64,000 nucleotides of DNA, from contig CAIQBG010000047.1 in NCBI GenBank assembly GCA_903870055.1, positions 1 through 64,000 of the forward strand. Direction: 5' to 3'. Numbering within the stretch: position 1 is the first letter of the stretch; the number at the start of each line of letters is the position of its first letter. Shown here in pieces: positions 1 through 8,540 of the stretch. The stretch comes from an uncultured Pseudomonadota bacterium. GTDB lineage: Bacteria > Pseudomonadota > Gammaproteobacteria > Burkholderiales > Rhodocyclaceae. A program made the position numbers and the translations under genes. Below the pieces are notes generated by a model that worked only from the letters and a program-made list of their open reading frames with translations, was not told where the DNA came from and made no database searches.

Positions 1-207
1 GTGGTGGCTACACGCAACGACTATGACTGGGCGAAAGAAATGATCACAGCCCATGAACTCAACACCCGTTGCGATGTCGTGCTCTCGCCCGTGGCCGGTC
101 AATTAAACCCTACGGATCTTGCCGAATGGATACTGGCCGACGCCCTGGACGTGCGCTTTCAGATCCAACTACACAAATTGCTCTGGAGTGATGCCCGTGG
201 CAAATAA
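1..207 (+). CDS. queE: 7-carboxy-7-deazaguanine synthase, C-terminal part (cut by window edge)
   Basis: This is the 3' end of the gene for the radical-SAM enzyme that turns 6-carboxytetrahydropterin into 7-carboxy-7-deazaguanine in queuosine precursor synthesis. Only the last 68 residues are visible. They hold the family's C-terminal signature [11 protein letters not shown] (residues 52-62 of the fragment). The CxxxCxxC cluster motif would lie upstream of the window and cannot be checked. The gene ends 17 nt inside queC, so the two are probably translationally coupled. The GTG at position 1 is only the first in-frame codon of the window, not a proposed start. Confidence 0.85.
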   Translation: MVATRNDYDWAKEMITAHELNTRCDVVLSPVAGQLNPTDLAEWILADALDVRFQIQLHKLLWSDARGK

Positions 208-895
208 CGAACTCAATACCCCGCCGGCCGTTATATTGCTCTCTGGTGGCCTAGATTCCGCTACGACCCTTGCCATTGCCCGCGATCAGGGTTTTGCCTG
301 TCATGCCATTGCATTCGACTACGGCCAGCGTCATCGGGCAGAACTAGATGCATCACTACGCCAGGCCAAAGCCCTGGGCGCCCTCAGCCACCGCGTAGTA
401 CATGTAGACATGAACCAGTTTGGCGGTTCAGCCCTCACCGACTTTTCAATTGACGTACCAGAAGCCCATAGCCAACCCGGGATTCCCAGCACCTATGTGC
501 CTGCACGTAATACCGTGATGCTATCGCTTGCACTGGCATTAGCTGAAACGCTGAATAGCCGTGACATCTTTCTGGGCGTTAATGCCGTTGATTATTCCGG
601 CTATCCGGATTGCCGACCTGAATACATTGATGCTTTCGAGCAGATGGCCAACCTGGCCACTAAGGCCGGCGTAGAAGGTGCACGCTTTCGTGTGCACGCC
701 CCGCTGATCGACATGAGCAAAGCGGAAATCATCCGCACGGGCACCCAACTAGGGGTTGATTACAGCCTAACGGTTTCCTGTTACCAGGCCACCGCAGATG
801 GTAAAGCCTGTGGCCACTGCGACTCTTGCGCCCTTCGTGCCGAAGGTTTTGTAGCCGCAGGCATTGCAGACCCTACGCCCTACGTTAATCGCTAG
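191..895 (+). CDS. queC: 7-cyano-7-deazaguanine synthase
   Basis: QueC is the ATP-dependent ligase that converts CDG and ammonia into preQ0, the step after QueE. The ATG at 191 gives 234 residues, the usual family length. A longer reading frame opens at 119 but would add 24 residues from the queE overlap that do not resemble the family. The N-terminal PP-loop SGGLDS sits at residues 18-23. The C-terminus has the four-cysteine zinc site, in the pattern SC...AC-GHC-DSC. The stop codon shares the palindrome CTAG with the stop codon of the convergent ovoA gene. Substrate assignment follows from the family and from queE upstream. Confidence 0.95.
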   Translation: MPVANNELNTPPAVILLSGGLDSATTLAIARDQGFACHAIAFDYGQRHRAELDASLRQAKALGALSHRVVHVDMNQFGGSALTDFSIDVPEAHSQPGIPSTYVPARNTVMLSLALALAETLNSRDIFLGVNAVDYSGYPDCRPEYIDAFEQMANLATKAGVEGARFRVHAPLIDMSKAEIIRTGTQLGVDYSLTVSCYQATADGKACGHCDSCALRAEGFVAAGIADPTPYVNR

Positions 896-3054
896 CGCCG
901 ACGCTCCCAGCAAGTGAGCTGGGCCACCGTATGCTGGAACTTCCGGGCTGTTTCCCGAATCACAAACGGCACATCCTGCGGTTCTCCCAACGGTACAAAA
1001 TCCTTGGCCAAGTGTGCATGCAATGCATCCAGGGTTGTATAACGTTCGCCACCCTGCTTGAACCCACCCAACCACTGTTCTTTCGGCGTGTGCTCTTCCA
1101 GCCAAGTATAAGGTGAGGTAACTACCAGAACGCCGCCGGGCACAATACGTTTGCCAATCTCTCCCAGAAAGATCGCGGGGTCATAAAGGCGATCGATCAA
1201 ATTAGCCGCAACCACCAGATCAAAATCCCCATACGTTTCCTTCAGGTTGCAGGCATCACCCTGCCAGAACGCCACCCGGTTTGAGCAATCAGCTAGCCCC
1301 AGCTTCTCCAGGGCAATTTCCCGAAACGATTGCAGCGCACCTTCATCTGTTAATGCATAGCGGACAATGCCATCCTGCATCAATTCATCAGCGAGATTAA
1401 TAAACCGGGCAGAAAAATCAATACCCGTCACCGAATCAAACCCGACAGCTCCAGGCAAACCCTTAGCCAGTTCAAAGCTCGTGCGACCGACTGCGCAGCC
1501 AATATCCAACGCTCGATTTAACGGCTTGCCCTGCATTGCCTTAAGTGCAATCTCAGCGACTGCTTTCGGGAAATTAGGCACCCCAAAATACGTCTGCCCA
1601 AAATGGAACTCGGCATACTGCGCTAGCAAAGCATCATCTTCATAACGCGATACTTGGGGCACACGAGGTGCATCGCCAACGACATAGCGAAACCCGGCAT
1701 GCTGGAAGAAATGTCGACGGAAAGCGTAGCGTGCGGCACGGAGTGCCTCGTTGCCACATGAAATCCACGAGCCACCCTTCATGAGGTTATGCCGCTCATC
1801 AAAGGTTGGGATTGAAAAGTCGTCATACAACGGATGCGCCTCAAACCCAGCAAACGGATAGATGGGCGTGCATGTCCATTGCCAGACATTGCCCACCACA
1901 TCGTAAAAGTCGCCATGCGCATACTGGTCTACGGCAACCGAACTTGCGCCACCCGCCAATCTGCGTTGCGCAGGCGTTTCGGCTGTCACCCCTGTTAGGT
2001 CATACAGGCGATACCATTCATCTTCGGTCGGCAAACGCACGGCCTCACCTGTCGCTTCAGCTTTCCAGACACAGAACGCTGCCGCTTCATGACAATTCAC
2101 TTCGACCGGCCAATTCCATGGCATCGGCACCACTTCCGTCATCAATCGTAGGTGCCAGCCTTCTGACTGCTTTAGCCAAAATGTCGGATAAGTTGCTTGG
2201 GAAAACTCACGCCAAGCCAAAGCTTCTTCATCCCAGTATCGTTTTTCCGAATAACCGCCAGCCTCCACAAAAGCCAGGAACTCGGCATTGGATACCAGCA
2301 TTCGGCTCGCGCTAAACGCTGGCACTTCCGAAAGATAGGTGCCGTATTCGTTGTCCCACCCGTAGTGTCGGGTGTCGCCGTTCACTGAGCAGGCATCAAC
2401 GTGAGGGTTTCCCTTGCCGAGTTTTACCTCACCCGCAGGCACATCGATCAAAACATTTTGCGGCACAGCACTGACACTATCTACTGTCGTTATGGCCGGC
2501 GACCAGGCTGCCTGAGGTTGCACTTCCGACAGAAGGTGCTGACGAATCAATACGGACGATGTTTCAAGATGGATCAACTCATGCTCTACGCCCATCAGGA
2601 TCGCCCACCAGGGGTTATCCCAGCCCATCGGGCCTTGCCAGGGCGCATCAGTAATGACGCGCGTCACGGCTGCACGAACCTGCTGCCGATAGGCTTTAAC
2701 TTCGGCAATGCTAGGCCAATCGTAATTCGTATCGTCCAGATCATCCCAACTCATCTCATCGACGCCAACGGCAAATATCGCCTCAAAACGCGGATTAATC
2801 CGTTCGGGAATCAACTTGGCCAATAGCAACTTGTTCACAAAAAACGTAGCGGTATGGCCGAAATAGAAAATCAGCGGATGGCGTAATGATATGGATCTAT
2901 CGTAGTAGGCTACATCAGTCCGCAAGCAGCCAAATAAAGATTCGTAGCGCTCGAAGCACGTTTCAAAGTAAGCGAGTAGGGTTTTACGCAGATCTGCTTC
3001 ACTCATCCCGCACCAATCTGGGGACAGCGGGTAAGCATGGGAATTCGTAGGCAT
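892..3054 (-). CDS. ovoA: 5-histidylcysteine sulfoxide synthase / putative thiol-histidine methyltransferase (OvoA)
   Basis: This is a 720-residue three-domain protein matching OvoA, the iron enzyme that couples histidine and cysteine in ovothiol synthesis. The N-terminal DinB-like helical domain carries the iron-site motif H158-x3-H162-x-E164. Residues about 200-460 form the FGE/SUMF1-like sulfatase-modifying fold. The C-terminal third, from about residue 480, is a SAM methyltransferase with the motif ALDIGCAVG near residue 510. The three-domain form is typical of OvoA and separates it from two-domain EgtB of ergothioneine synthesis. No partner lyase (OvoB) is visible nearby, although PLP beta-lyases elsewhere in a genome can serve. 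The ATG has only a weak ribosome-binding site. It is transcribed divergently from the tRNA-Lys promoter. Confidence 0.88.
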   Translation of the reverse strand: MPTNSHAYPLSPDWCGMSEADLRKTLLAYFETCFERYESLFGCLRTDVAYYDRSISLRHPLIFYFGHTATFFVNKLLLAKLIPERINPRFEAIFAVGVDEMSWDDLDDTNYDWPSIAEVKAYRQQVRAAVTRVITDAPWQGPMGWDNPWWAILMGVEHELIHLETSSVLIRQHLLSEVQPQAAWSPAITTVDSVSAVPQNVLIDVPAGEVKLGKGNPHVDACSVNGDTRHYGWDNEYGTYLSEVPAFSASRMLVSNAEFLAFVEAGGYSEKRYWDEEALAWREFSQATYPTFWLKQSEGWHLRLMTEVVPMPWNWPVEVNCHEAAAFCVWKAEATGEAVRLPTEDEWYRLYDLTGVTAETPAQRRLAGGASSVAVDQYAHGDFYDVVGNVWQWTCTPIYPFAGFEAHPLYDDFSIPTFDERHNLMKGGSWISCGNEALRAARYAFRRHFFQHAGFRYVVGDAPRVPQVSRYEDDALLAQYAEFHFGQTYFGVPNFPKAVAEIALKAMQGKPLNRALDIGCAVGRTSFELAKGLPGAVGFDSVTGIDFSARFINLADELMQDGIVRYALTDEGALQSFREIALEKLGLADCSNRVAFWQGDACNLKETYGDFDLVVAANLIDRLYDPAIFLGEIGKRIVPGGVLVVTSPYTWLEEHTPKEQWLGGFKQGGERYTTLDALHAHLAKDFVPLGEPQDVPFVIRETARKFQHTVAQLTCWERRR

Positions 3055-3107
3055 TGTTCAGCAGCTTAAGTATCAATTAGGAGATCATTGTAAGCTAATG
3101 GCTTAAC

Positions 3108-3136
3108 TTGACTGATCTTCCTATAGAAACTAGAAT
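3108..3136 (+). promoter_or_regulatory. sigma-70 type promoter for the tRNA-Lys pair
   Basis: TTGACT (3108-3113), a 17-nt spacer and TAGAAT (3131-3136) form a near-consensus promoter. The predicted transcription start, near 3143, is about 17 nt before the first tRNA. The call rests on sequence match and spacing only. Confidence 0.75.
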
Positions 3137-3159
3137 GTTGCCTCTTTGTTGTGCCCTGG

Positions 3160-3235
3160 GGGTCGGTAGCTCAGTCGGTAGAGCAGCGGACTTTTAATCC
3201 GTTGGTCGTGGGTTCGAATCCCACCCGACCCACCA
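3160..3235 (+). tRNA. tRNA-Lys (UUU)
   Basis: A full cloverleaf is present. The acceptor arms are GGGTCGG and CCGACCC, the D arm contains AGCTCAG and GGTAGAGC, and the T loop is GGTTCGAATCC. The anticodon stem GCGGA/TCCGT closes the loop CTTTTAA, giving anticodon UUU (lysine, AAA and AAG). The CCA tail is encoded. It is the first of two tRNA-Lys genes, followed 23 nt later by the CUU isoacceptor, and probably shares its transcript. Confidence 0.97.
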
Positions 3236-3258
3236 AGTGTTATAATTTTTGCCCTGAC

Positions 3259-3334
3259 GGGTCGTTAGCTCAGTTGGTAGAGCAGCGGACTCTTAATCCG
3301 TAGGTCGAGTGTTCGAGTCACTCACGACCCACCA
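3259..3334 (+). tRNA. tRNA-Lys (CUU)
   Basis: This cloverleaf starts GGGTCGT and ends ACGACCC-A-CCA. The anticodon stem GCGGA/TCCGT and loop CTCTTAA give anticodon CUU, which reads AAG. The D arm and anticodon stem are almost the same as in the UUU gene just upstream, but the acceptor end and T arm differ. This suggests an old duplication followed by divergence. CCA is encoded. Confidence 0.96.
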
Positions 3335-3388
3335 TCCCAAAAGCCTTATAGGGTATGGCTCCCGTCAGGAAATGCAGCAAAAACATTT

Positions 3389-3411
3389 AACCGCCCGTGA
3401 GGCGGTTTTTT
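3389..3411 (+). terminator. Rho-independent terminator after the tRNA-Lys pair
   Basis: A GC-rich hairpin, CCGCC (3391-3395) pairing with GGCGG (3401-3405) around a CGTGA loop, is followed by six T residues. It lies 57 nt after the second tRNA and is the likely end of the tRNA transcript. Confidence 0.8.
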
Positions 3412-3476
3412 GTTGCCCTAAATATCGAGGCTAAATGTCATCACTTTTGAATTCCTTTAAAAGGGGATGGTTACCA

Positions 3477-3506
3477 TTGATTTTGGGCCTGTTTCTGGGG
3501 TATAAA
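3477..3506 (+). promoter_or_regulatory. probable promoter of the BLUF gene
   Basis: TTGATT (3477-3482), an 18-nt spacer and TATAAA (3501-3506) lie about 65 nt upstream of the BLUF start codon. The rest of the 3412-3569 gap shows no reading frame or clear repeat. Confidence 0.5.
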
Positions 3507-3569
3507 TTCACGTAGCCATAATTGGTTTACGAATACACCTCATCTATTAATAACCCGCCCCTTTAAATC

Positions 3570-3947
3570 ATGCTTGAGCGACTTGTCTACAGATCAAAAG
3601 CTACAGGTGAGGTAGGCAGCCTCGCTCTATTTAACCTGTTAATGCAGGCCCGAAAAAAGAATGCCGAGCGTGATATCTCAGGGCATCTGATTTTCGATGG
3701 CGAAGACTTTACACAGTGGATAGAGGGGCCCACTGAATCACTCAATGCCTTATGGGAATCTTTACAAAGGGATGACCGGCATCATCAGCTCATTCTAATT
3801 TCCCGCACACCCGCTGAAACTAGACGTTTTGCTGAATGGACGATGGCTTTCAGTAGCTATCCGTCTTTGAACAGTCAGAACATGCCGGGGTTCTTTCCTG
3901 TCGACGAAAACAGCGTTTCAGAACAAGTTAAAAATCTTACTCAATAA
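3570..3947 (+). CDS. single-domain BLUF blue-light sensor
   Basis: BLUF proteins bind FAD and change hydrogen bonding on blue light. This 125-residue protein is little more than the domain itself. The flavin-contacting residues expected of the family are present: Y7 in LVYRS, N31, Q49 in the FTQW segment, and W90 with M92 near the last strand. The motif DDRH at residues 68-71 is also typical. There is no fused EAL, GGDEF or cyclase domain, so output must go through a separate partner, as in the short BLUF proteins of other bacteria. The partner cannot be inferred from the neighbours. The 3' end overlaps the convergent desulfhydrase gene by 11 nt. Confidence 0.9.
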   Translation: MLERLVYRSKATGEVGSLALFNLLMQARKKNAERDISGHLIFDGEDFTQWIEGPTESLNALWESLQRDDRHHQLILISRTPAETRRFAEWTMAFSSYPSLNSQNMPGFFPVDENSVSEQVKNLTQ

Positions 3948-5028
3948 GCATTGCTTCTTTTTTAAGCCCATTAAGCGCTTCCGTCTCATCACCAAATTGA
4001 GCCAGTCTCCACGCTGCGTTGTGATAGCTATTTAAATAGCGGTTACCGCTATCGCAGATCAAGGAAACAATAGACCCGCTCTCCCCGGCCAGTCTCATCT
4101 GGTTAGCTACGGTCAACATTGCAGCAAAGTTGGTGCCGGTAGACGGCCCCACCAAGCGGCCCAAGAGAGACTCAAGCAGAATCATTCCTGCCATCGACTC
4201 CGTATTGGGTACCTCACACACCTGATCGATCAGGTTAGGTAGAAAACTCGGCACCGTTTCAGGCCTGCCAATCCCTTCGATTTTTGAACCAGGCCGGCTT
4301 AAATTGGCATCCCGCGTGCGCCAGTATTCTGCAAACACAGACCCTTCCGGATCTGCCAAGCATAAGCGCGCGCCCAAATGTTCGTAACGTACATATCTGC
4401 CAATCGTTGCGCCAGTGCCACCCGTGCCGGCACCCACTACAATCCACTTAGGCACCGGGAATCGTTCGCGCGCCATCTGTGTAAAAATGCTCTGGGCAAT
4501 ATTATTGTTTCCACGCCAATCGGTTGCGCGTTCAGCATAAGTAAACTGATCCATATAATGGCCGCCAAGCGTATCTGCCAGCTGCTTAGCTGCTGAATAC
4601 ACCTCGTTAGCCTTGTCGACAAAGTGGCATTGCCCGCCGTAAAACTCAACTTGAGCGATCTTTTCTTTTGATGTGTTCTTGGTCATCACAGCGTAGAACG
4701 GCAAGCCGAGCAAGCGGGCAAAGTAAGCCTCGCTAACCGCGGTTGATCCGCTCGACGCTTCAATCACAGGCTTGCCTTCTGTAAGCCATGCATTACACAA
4801 GGCATAGAGAAAAAGCGACCTTCCCAAGCGGTGCTTTAGGCTGCCCGTAGGATGTGTAGACTCATCTTTTAGGTACAGATCAATACCTAAACCATTAAGC
4901 TTAGGCAATGGTAGCGGCAACAAGTGTGTATCCGCACTTCGGCAATAGTCCGCTTCGATAACGTTAATTGCCCAGTTGATCCATTGAGAATCCTGAACTG
5001 ATTGAAGATTAGCTGTGATGTGCGTCAT
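3937..5028 (-). CDS. cds1: PLP-dependent cysteine synthase-family protein, Cds1-like L-cysteine desulfhydrase
   Basis: This is a fold-type II PLP enzyme related to cysteine synthase and closest in motif content to Cds1, which breaks cysteine down to sulfide, pyruvate and ammonia. The N-terminal segment RSADTHLL (residues 30-37) and the block STHPTGSLKHRL with Schiff-base lysine K65 are characteristic. The phosphate or substrate loop EASSGSTAVSE follows around residue 90, and a glycine-rich PLP-phosphate loop GAGTGGTGATIGRY near residue 197. At 363 residues it is longer than O-acetylserine sulfhydrylases. Desulfhydrase activity is inferred from family resemblance; a synthase cannot be excluded. 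It is a single-gene unit, divergent from the small gene at 5162. Confidence 0.8.
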   Translation of the reverse strand: MTHITANLQSVQDSQWINWAINVIEADYCRSADTHLLPLPLPKLNGLGIDLYLKDESTHPTGSLKHRLGRSLFLYALCNAWLTEGKPVIEASSGSTAVSEAYFARLLGLPFYAVMTKNTSKEKIAQVEFYGGQCHFVDKANEVYSAAKQLADTLGGHYMDQFTYAERATDWRGNNNIAQSIFTQMARERFPVPKWIVVGAGTGGTGATIGRYVRYEHLGARLCLADPEGSVFAEYWRTRDANLSRPGSKIEGIGRPETVPSFLPNLIDQVCEVPNTESMAGMILLESLLGRLVGPSTGTNFAAMLTVANQMRLAGESGSIVSLICDSGNRYLNSYHNAAWRLAQFGDETEALNGLKKEAMLIE

Positions 5029-5161
5029 ATAGTTACCACTGGTAAACGTTAGCAGGATCTTAGTGCGCTTTAAGCAACAAGGCTACAGGAAATATGCGGA
5101 ATTTTTATGTTTGATATATGCTGAACTTATGTAGATGTATCGCAATTGTTAAAGGAACACT

Positions 5162-5377
5162 ATGACCGACGACCAGATCCGGGAAAAGATACGTAACGGT
5201 GCGCCCTTTTTTGCGGTCAACTCCAGACACGAAATGATGGCGCGTTATATGCCTTTTATGCCGGTATTCCGTTGGGAAAAGAATCAAATGGTCCCAACGC
5301 CGTTACAAGGCGAAGACCTCATATGGTGGATGAAATCCCGAGATGAAATTGAAGACACAGATCCCCTCGGGGATTAG
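5162..5377 (+). CDS. small conserved-looking hypothetical protein, 71 aa
   Basis: I do not recognise this protein. It has a good ribosome-binding site (AAAGGA, 6 nt before the ATG). The predicted product is soluble, with an aromatic and methionine-rich middle (MMARYMPFMPVFRW) and an acidic C-terminus. There is no signal peptide, membrane segment or cysteine. It precedes the lipoprotein gene at 5423 by 45 nt on the same strand and may be cotranscribed. The reading frame looks genuine because of the Shine-Dalgarno site and because nothing else occupies this interval. Confidence 0.6.
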   Translation: MTDDQIREKIRNGAPFFAVNSRHEMMARYMPFMPVFRWEKNQMVPTPLQGEDLIWWMKSRDEIEDTDPLGD

Positions 5378-5422
5378 AATGTTGTGTACGCGTTTTACCC
5401 ATAACCCCTGTTAGGATCAAAT

Positions 5423-6037
5423 ATGAAAAAACATGCACTTTATCTGGCGCTGTTTGCCTCAGTTGGCCTGGTCGCCTGCGCCAGCAAGCCAGCCCCTACC
5501 CCGGCTCCTGCTGTTGAAAAACCAGCCGCTGCAAAACTGACCCCTGTTGCTGCACAAGTCACCGTTTTCACCGCTACGGTTGATTCAGTCGATCTTAAGA
5601 ACCGTACCGTTGTCCTGAAAGATGCCAATGGCAATCTGGCTCCTATGAAGGTTGCCAAGTCGGTTAACGATCTGCAAAACGTTAAAAAGGGCGATGTGTT
5701 CGTTATCGAATACGCACAAGCAATCGCTCTTAGCCTAGTTAAGGCTCCAAAGGGTGCCACCCCTGGCATTTCTGAATCGCACACGATTTCTGTTTCCGGC
5801 CAAAAGCCTAACGCAGAACCATTTGCTGAAGAAACCGATACCGTCTATGCCACCGCAAAGATTGTTAGCATCAATGCCAAGAATCAAACGGCTGTGCTGG
5901 CAACGCCTGACGGCAAGAAGATCACTGTTAAGGTCGACAAGCGCGTCACCGGCCTGAAGAAATTCAAAGTCGGCAACGAAGTCCTGGTTGAGTATGTACA
6001 AGACCTGGCTGTTGGCTTCGTCCGTCCCAAGCAGTAA
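5423..6037 (+). CDS. lipoprotein with two tandem copies of a small beta-rich domain
   Basis: The protein has 204 residues and a lipoprotein signal (hydrophobic stretch ending in LVACAS), followed by a proline- and alanine-rich linker. Two homologous blocks of about 60-65 residues follow. Each runs from an ATV/AKI strand through a segment of the type NRTVVLKD or NQTAVLAT to a GD/GNEV segment and a final EYxQxLA-type strand. The repeat suggests a duplicated small beta-barrel, as in DUF5666-like proteins, but I cannot name the family with certainty. Function is unknown; the site is probably the outer membrane or periplasm. A strong bidirectional terminator follows. Confidence 0.75.
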   Translation: MKKHALYLALFASVGLVACASKPAPTPAPAVEKPAAAKLTPVAAQVTVFTATVDSVDLKNRTVVLKDANGNLAPMKVAKSVNDLQNVKKGDVFVIEYAQAIALSLVKAPKGATPGISESHTISVSGQKPNAEPFAEETDTVYATAKIVSINAKNQTAVLATPDGKKITVKVDKRVTGLKKFKVGNEVLVEYVQDLAVGFVRPKQ

Positions 6038-6050
6038 GATTTAGTCGCAT

Positions 6051-6081
6051 AAAAAAGGCAGCCAACCGGCTGCCTTTTTTT
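6051..6081. terminator. bidirectional Rho-independent terminator
   Basis: Stem GGCAGCC (6057-6063) pairs with GGCTGCC (6068-6074) around an AACC loop. Six A residues flank it on the left and seven T residues on the right, so it can end transcription in both directions. It separates the convergent lipoprotein and HiPIP genes. Confidence 0.9.
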
Positions 6082-6105
6082 CGTTCGGAATTCCGTATTA
6101 ACGGA

Positions 6106-6414
6106 CTAGGCCTTTTTAACGTAAGCCGAACACCAACCTGCTGCTGCAACGTCCTTACCAGCGAAAATCGGGCATGGGCCAGCAGTCGAACCAGCTTTGC
6201 CTTGATACAGCGAACAGTTGCTACAGACCTGGCCAGCAGCATACTTAGGAAATTTGGCCTTATCAGCCTTCGTAGCATTTGCAACGTAACCCAGCGATTT
6301 TGCTTGTGGATCAGACTCAGATACAGGCGCACCCGCATTGGCTTTACCGAAGAAAGTCATTACGGTACCAGCAGCAACTGAACCCTTCAGGAAATTACGG
6401 CGGCTAATAGACAT
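6106..6414 (-). CDS. high-potential iron-sulfur protein (HiPIP), Tat-exported
   Basis: HiPIPs are small periplasmic [4Fe-4S] electron carriers that donate to oxidases or photosynthetic reaction centres. This 102-residue precursor has a twin-arginine signal (SRRNFLKG) and a hydrophobic stretch ending near ANAGAP. Four cluster cysteines lie in CSNC, GPCPIF and GWCSAY. A longer frame opens with TTG at 6426, but GGAG sits 6 nt before the ATG at 6414, so that start is preferred. No photosynthesis genes are seen in the window, so a respiratory role is more likely. Confidence 0.93.
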   Translation of the reverse strand: MSISRRNFLKGSVAAGTVMTFFGKANAGAPVSESDPQAKSLGYVANATKADKAKFPKYAAGQVCSNCSLYQGKAGSTAGPCPIFAGKDVAAAGWCSAYVKKA

Positions 6415-6447
6415 GTTCATCTCCAAATGTGGTTTTACAACGTTTTC

Positions 6448-6475
6448 AGTCTACTACAAATGACATCGCTTGCAA
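6448..6475 (-). promoter_or_regulatory. probable promoter of the HiPIP gene
   Basis: Read on the minus strand, TTGCAA (6470-6475), a 16-nt spacer and TAGACT (6448-6453) lie about 34 nt upstream of the preferred ATG. It sits in the short gap after kup. Confidence 0.4.
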
Positions 6476-6498
6476 GAAGGGCTTTCCCGCTTGCATGA

Positions 6499-8439
6499 CT
6501 AGATTTCAATCTTTGCGCCGAGCTCCACAACGCGATTCATCGGTATCTGGAAAAAGTCTGAAGGTTTAGCCGCATTCTGGAACATCCAGGCAAAGAGCTT
6601 TTGTCGCCACATGGCCATCCCCGGAATATGGTGTGGCACTACTGTGTCTCGAGCCAGGAAGAATGACGTTTCCATAACGTTGCAGCTAAGGCCATGCTGT
6701 TTCTCGAGCAGGTCCAGAATATGGATTACATCTGGCGTCTCCTTAAACCCGAAGATAGCGCGGACCAGATAAAAGCCACCGCCCATATCCTGCAGACTGA
6801 TGTGATCTGCATCGTCGACATAGGGCACATCCCAGACACTCATCTTCAGAAAGATGACCCGGTTATGTAACACCTGATTGTGTTTCAGATTATGGAGCAT
6901 AGCCACCGGAACGTAATCTACGTGCGCCGTCAGAAAGACGGCATTTCCATTAACCCGATGCGGCGGATGTGAAATCAGTGACTGCACAAATGCCTGAAGT
7001 GGTATCCCATTCTTCGCGGCACGCTCTCTGAGCAACATGCGCCCTTTGTTCCAGGTCATCAACAACGCAAAGCAGAAGAAGCCCAGCGCCAGCGGGAACC
7101 AGCCCCCATCCAAAATTTTTAGTGCATTGGCAGCAAGAAAGGCCATGTCTACGAACATGAATAGACTGATGATGGCCGCAACAATAATCGGGTGCCACTT
7201 CCAGACGACGCGCATCACAATCGCCGCCATAAAGGTCGTAATGATCATGGTTGTTGTAACGGCAATGCCATAGGCGGCAGCCAGGTTCGTGGACTCCTTA
7301 AATCCAACCACCACAGCAATAACAATGGCTAGCAGCATCCAGTTAATCGTGGGCATGTAGATCTGGCCGACCTCATTCTCCGAGGTGTAAAAGATCTTCA
7401 TGCGCGGAATAAAGCCCAGAAGTATCGCCTGGCTAGTCATCGAGTAAGCCCCGGAAATGACTGCCTGCGAGGCGATAACGGTGGCCATGGTAGCCAGCAG
7501 CACTAAGGTGAAGGCGAAGGGCTCCGGAACCATCAGAAAAAACGGGTTTTCAATGAACTCCGGGTGGGCAATCAGCATGGCACCCTGGCCAAAATAATTT
7601 AGCAATAAACAGGGCATGGTCAGATAGAACCACGCGTACTGGATCGGCTTCATGCCGAAGTGCCCCATGTCGGCGTACAACGCTTCAGCACCCGTCAGCA
7701 CCAGGAAAACAGCCCCCAGCACGATGAAAGCCTCCAGGCGATGCTCCAGCAGGAAGTTAATGCCGTACATTGGATTAACTGCCCACAAAATATCCAAATT
7801 GTCAGCGATGTTGTACACGCCCATGCCAGCCAAGGTCATGAACCAGATGAGCATAATGGGGCCAAACAATACGCCCACCACCTTGGTACCTGATTTCTGA
7901 ATCAGAAAAAGCGCAATCAGAATGGTGACGGTAATTGGCAAAACAAACCGCTTGAAGTCCGGGGAAACAATTTCCAGACCTTCTACTGCTGATAAAACTG
8001 AAATGTCTGGGGTGATGACGGCGTCGCCATAAAACATACAGGCCCCGAATACACCCAGCATCATGATGCCCAGCGCACGTTTTGAACCACCAGGGGCGGT
8101 TCGCAATGCCATCGCCATCAGCGCCAGAATGCCGCCTTCGCCATGGTTATTAGCGCGCATGACAAATAGCACATACTTGAGCGACACCACCAGCATAAAT
8201 GCCCAGAACACCAGGGAAATAACACCGAAGACCGCCTCGTGCGAAAAGGGGATGCCATGCTGCGGATTAAAGCACTCTTTCAGTGCGTAAAGCGGGCTCG
8301 TTCCTATATCGCCAAATACGATTCCAATAGCCGCCAGCATAAGCGTCGACAGACGCCCTTTGGCATGATGGTTACCACCACCCAGCTGGATCGGACGGAG
8401 AATCTTCGATTCGGAAAACTCTGGATTACTAAGCGACAT
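6499..8439 (-). CDS. kup: low-affinity potassium transporter Kup
   Basis: Kup is a K+/H+ symporter of the KUP/HAK family in the inner membrane. The protein has 646 residues, close to the family norm. The first-helix signature [10 protein letters not shown] is at residues 43-52 and [11 protein letters not shown] is in the region of helix 3. About twelve hydrophobic segments run to roughly residue 460, followed by a cytoplasmic C-terminal domain. GGGGGTG just before the ATG is a good ribosome-binding site. The 102-nt leader after msrAB contains two inverted repeats, annotated separately. It may be cotranscribed with msrAB and the patatin gene upstream. Confidence 0.95.
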   Translation of the reverse strand: MSLSNPEFSESKILRPIQLGGGNHHAKGRLSTLMLAAIGIVFGDIGTSPLYALKECFNPQHGIPFSHEAVFGVISLVFWAFMLVVSLKYVLFVMRANNHGEGGILALMAMALRTAPGGSKRALGIMMLGVFGACMFYGDAVITPDISVLSAVEGLEIVSPDFKRFVLPITVTILIALFLIQKSGTKVVGVLFGPIMLIWFMTLAGMGVYNIADNLDILWAVNPMYGINFLLEHRLEAFIVLGAVFLVLTGAEALYADMGHFGMKPIQYAWFYLTMPCLLLNYFGQGAMLIAHPEFIENPFFLMVPEPFAFTLVLLATMATVIASQAVISGAYSMTSQAILLGFIPRMKIFYTSENEVGQIYMPTINWMLLAIVIAVVVGFKESTNLAAAYGIAVTTTMIITTFMAAIVMRVVWKWHPIIVAAIISLFMFVDMAFLAANALKILDGGWFPLALGFFCFALLMTWNKGRMLLRERAAKNGIPLQAFVQSLISHPPHRVNGNAVFLTAHVDYVPVAMLHNLKHNQVLHNRVIFLKMSVWDVPYVDDADHISLQDMGGGFYLVRAIFGFKETPDVIHILDLLEKQHGLSCNVMETSFFLARDTVVPHHIPGMAMWRQKLFAWMFQNAAKPSDFFQIPMNRVVELGAKIEI

Positions 8440-8474
8440 GACACCCCCAAAATATCTGAGGGAATTTTACGCCT

Positions 8475-8535
8475 TATCCTTCACAAGGATACCCAATACC
8501 TCCTTTGTCTGGTTCGATGACAAATCAAACCAGAC
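8475..8535 (-). promoter_or_regulatory. two inverted repeats in the msrAB-kup gap
   Basis: TATCCTT (8475-8481) and AAGGATA (8485-8491) form a perfect 7-bp hairpin with a 3-nt loop. GTCTGGTT (8507-8514) and AACCAGAC (8528-8535) form a perfect 8-bp hairpin directly after the msrAB stop codon. Neither is followed by a clear T run on the minus strand. They may be RNA stability elements, weak terminators or operators. Confidence 0.4.
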
Positions 8536-8540
8536 CAATT

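Noticed and set aside
767-1105. Minus-strand reading frame of 112 aa across queC and the ovoA end
   Set aside because: It lies over two well-supported genes and has no recognisable product, so it is a shadow frame.
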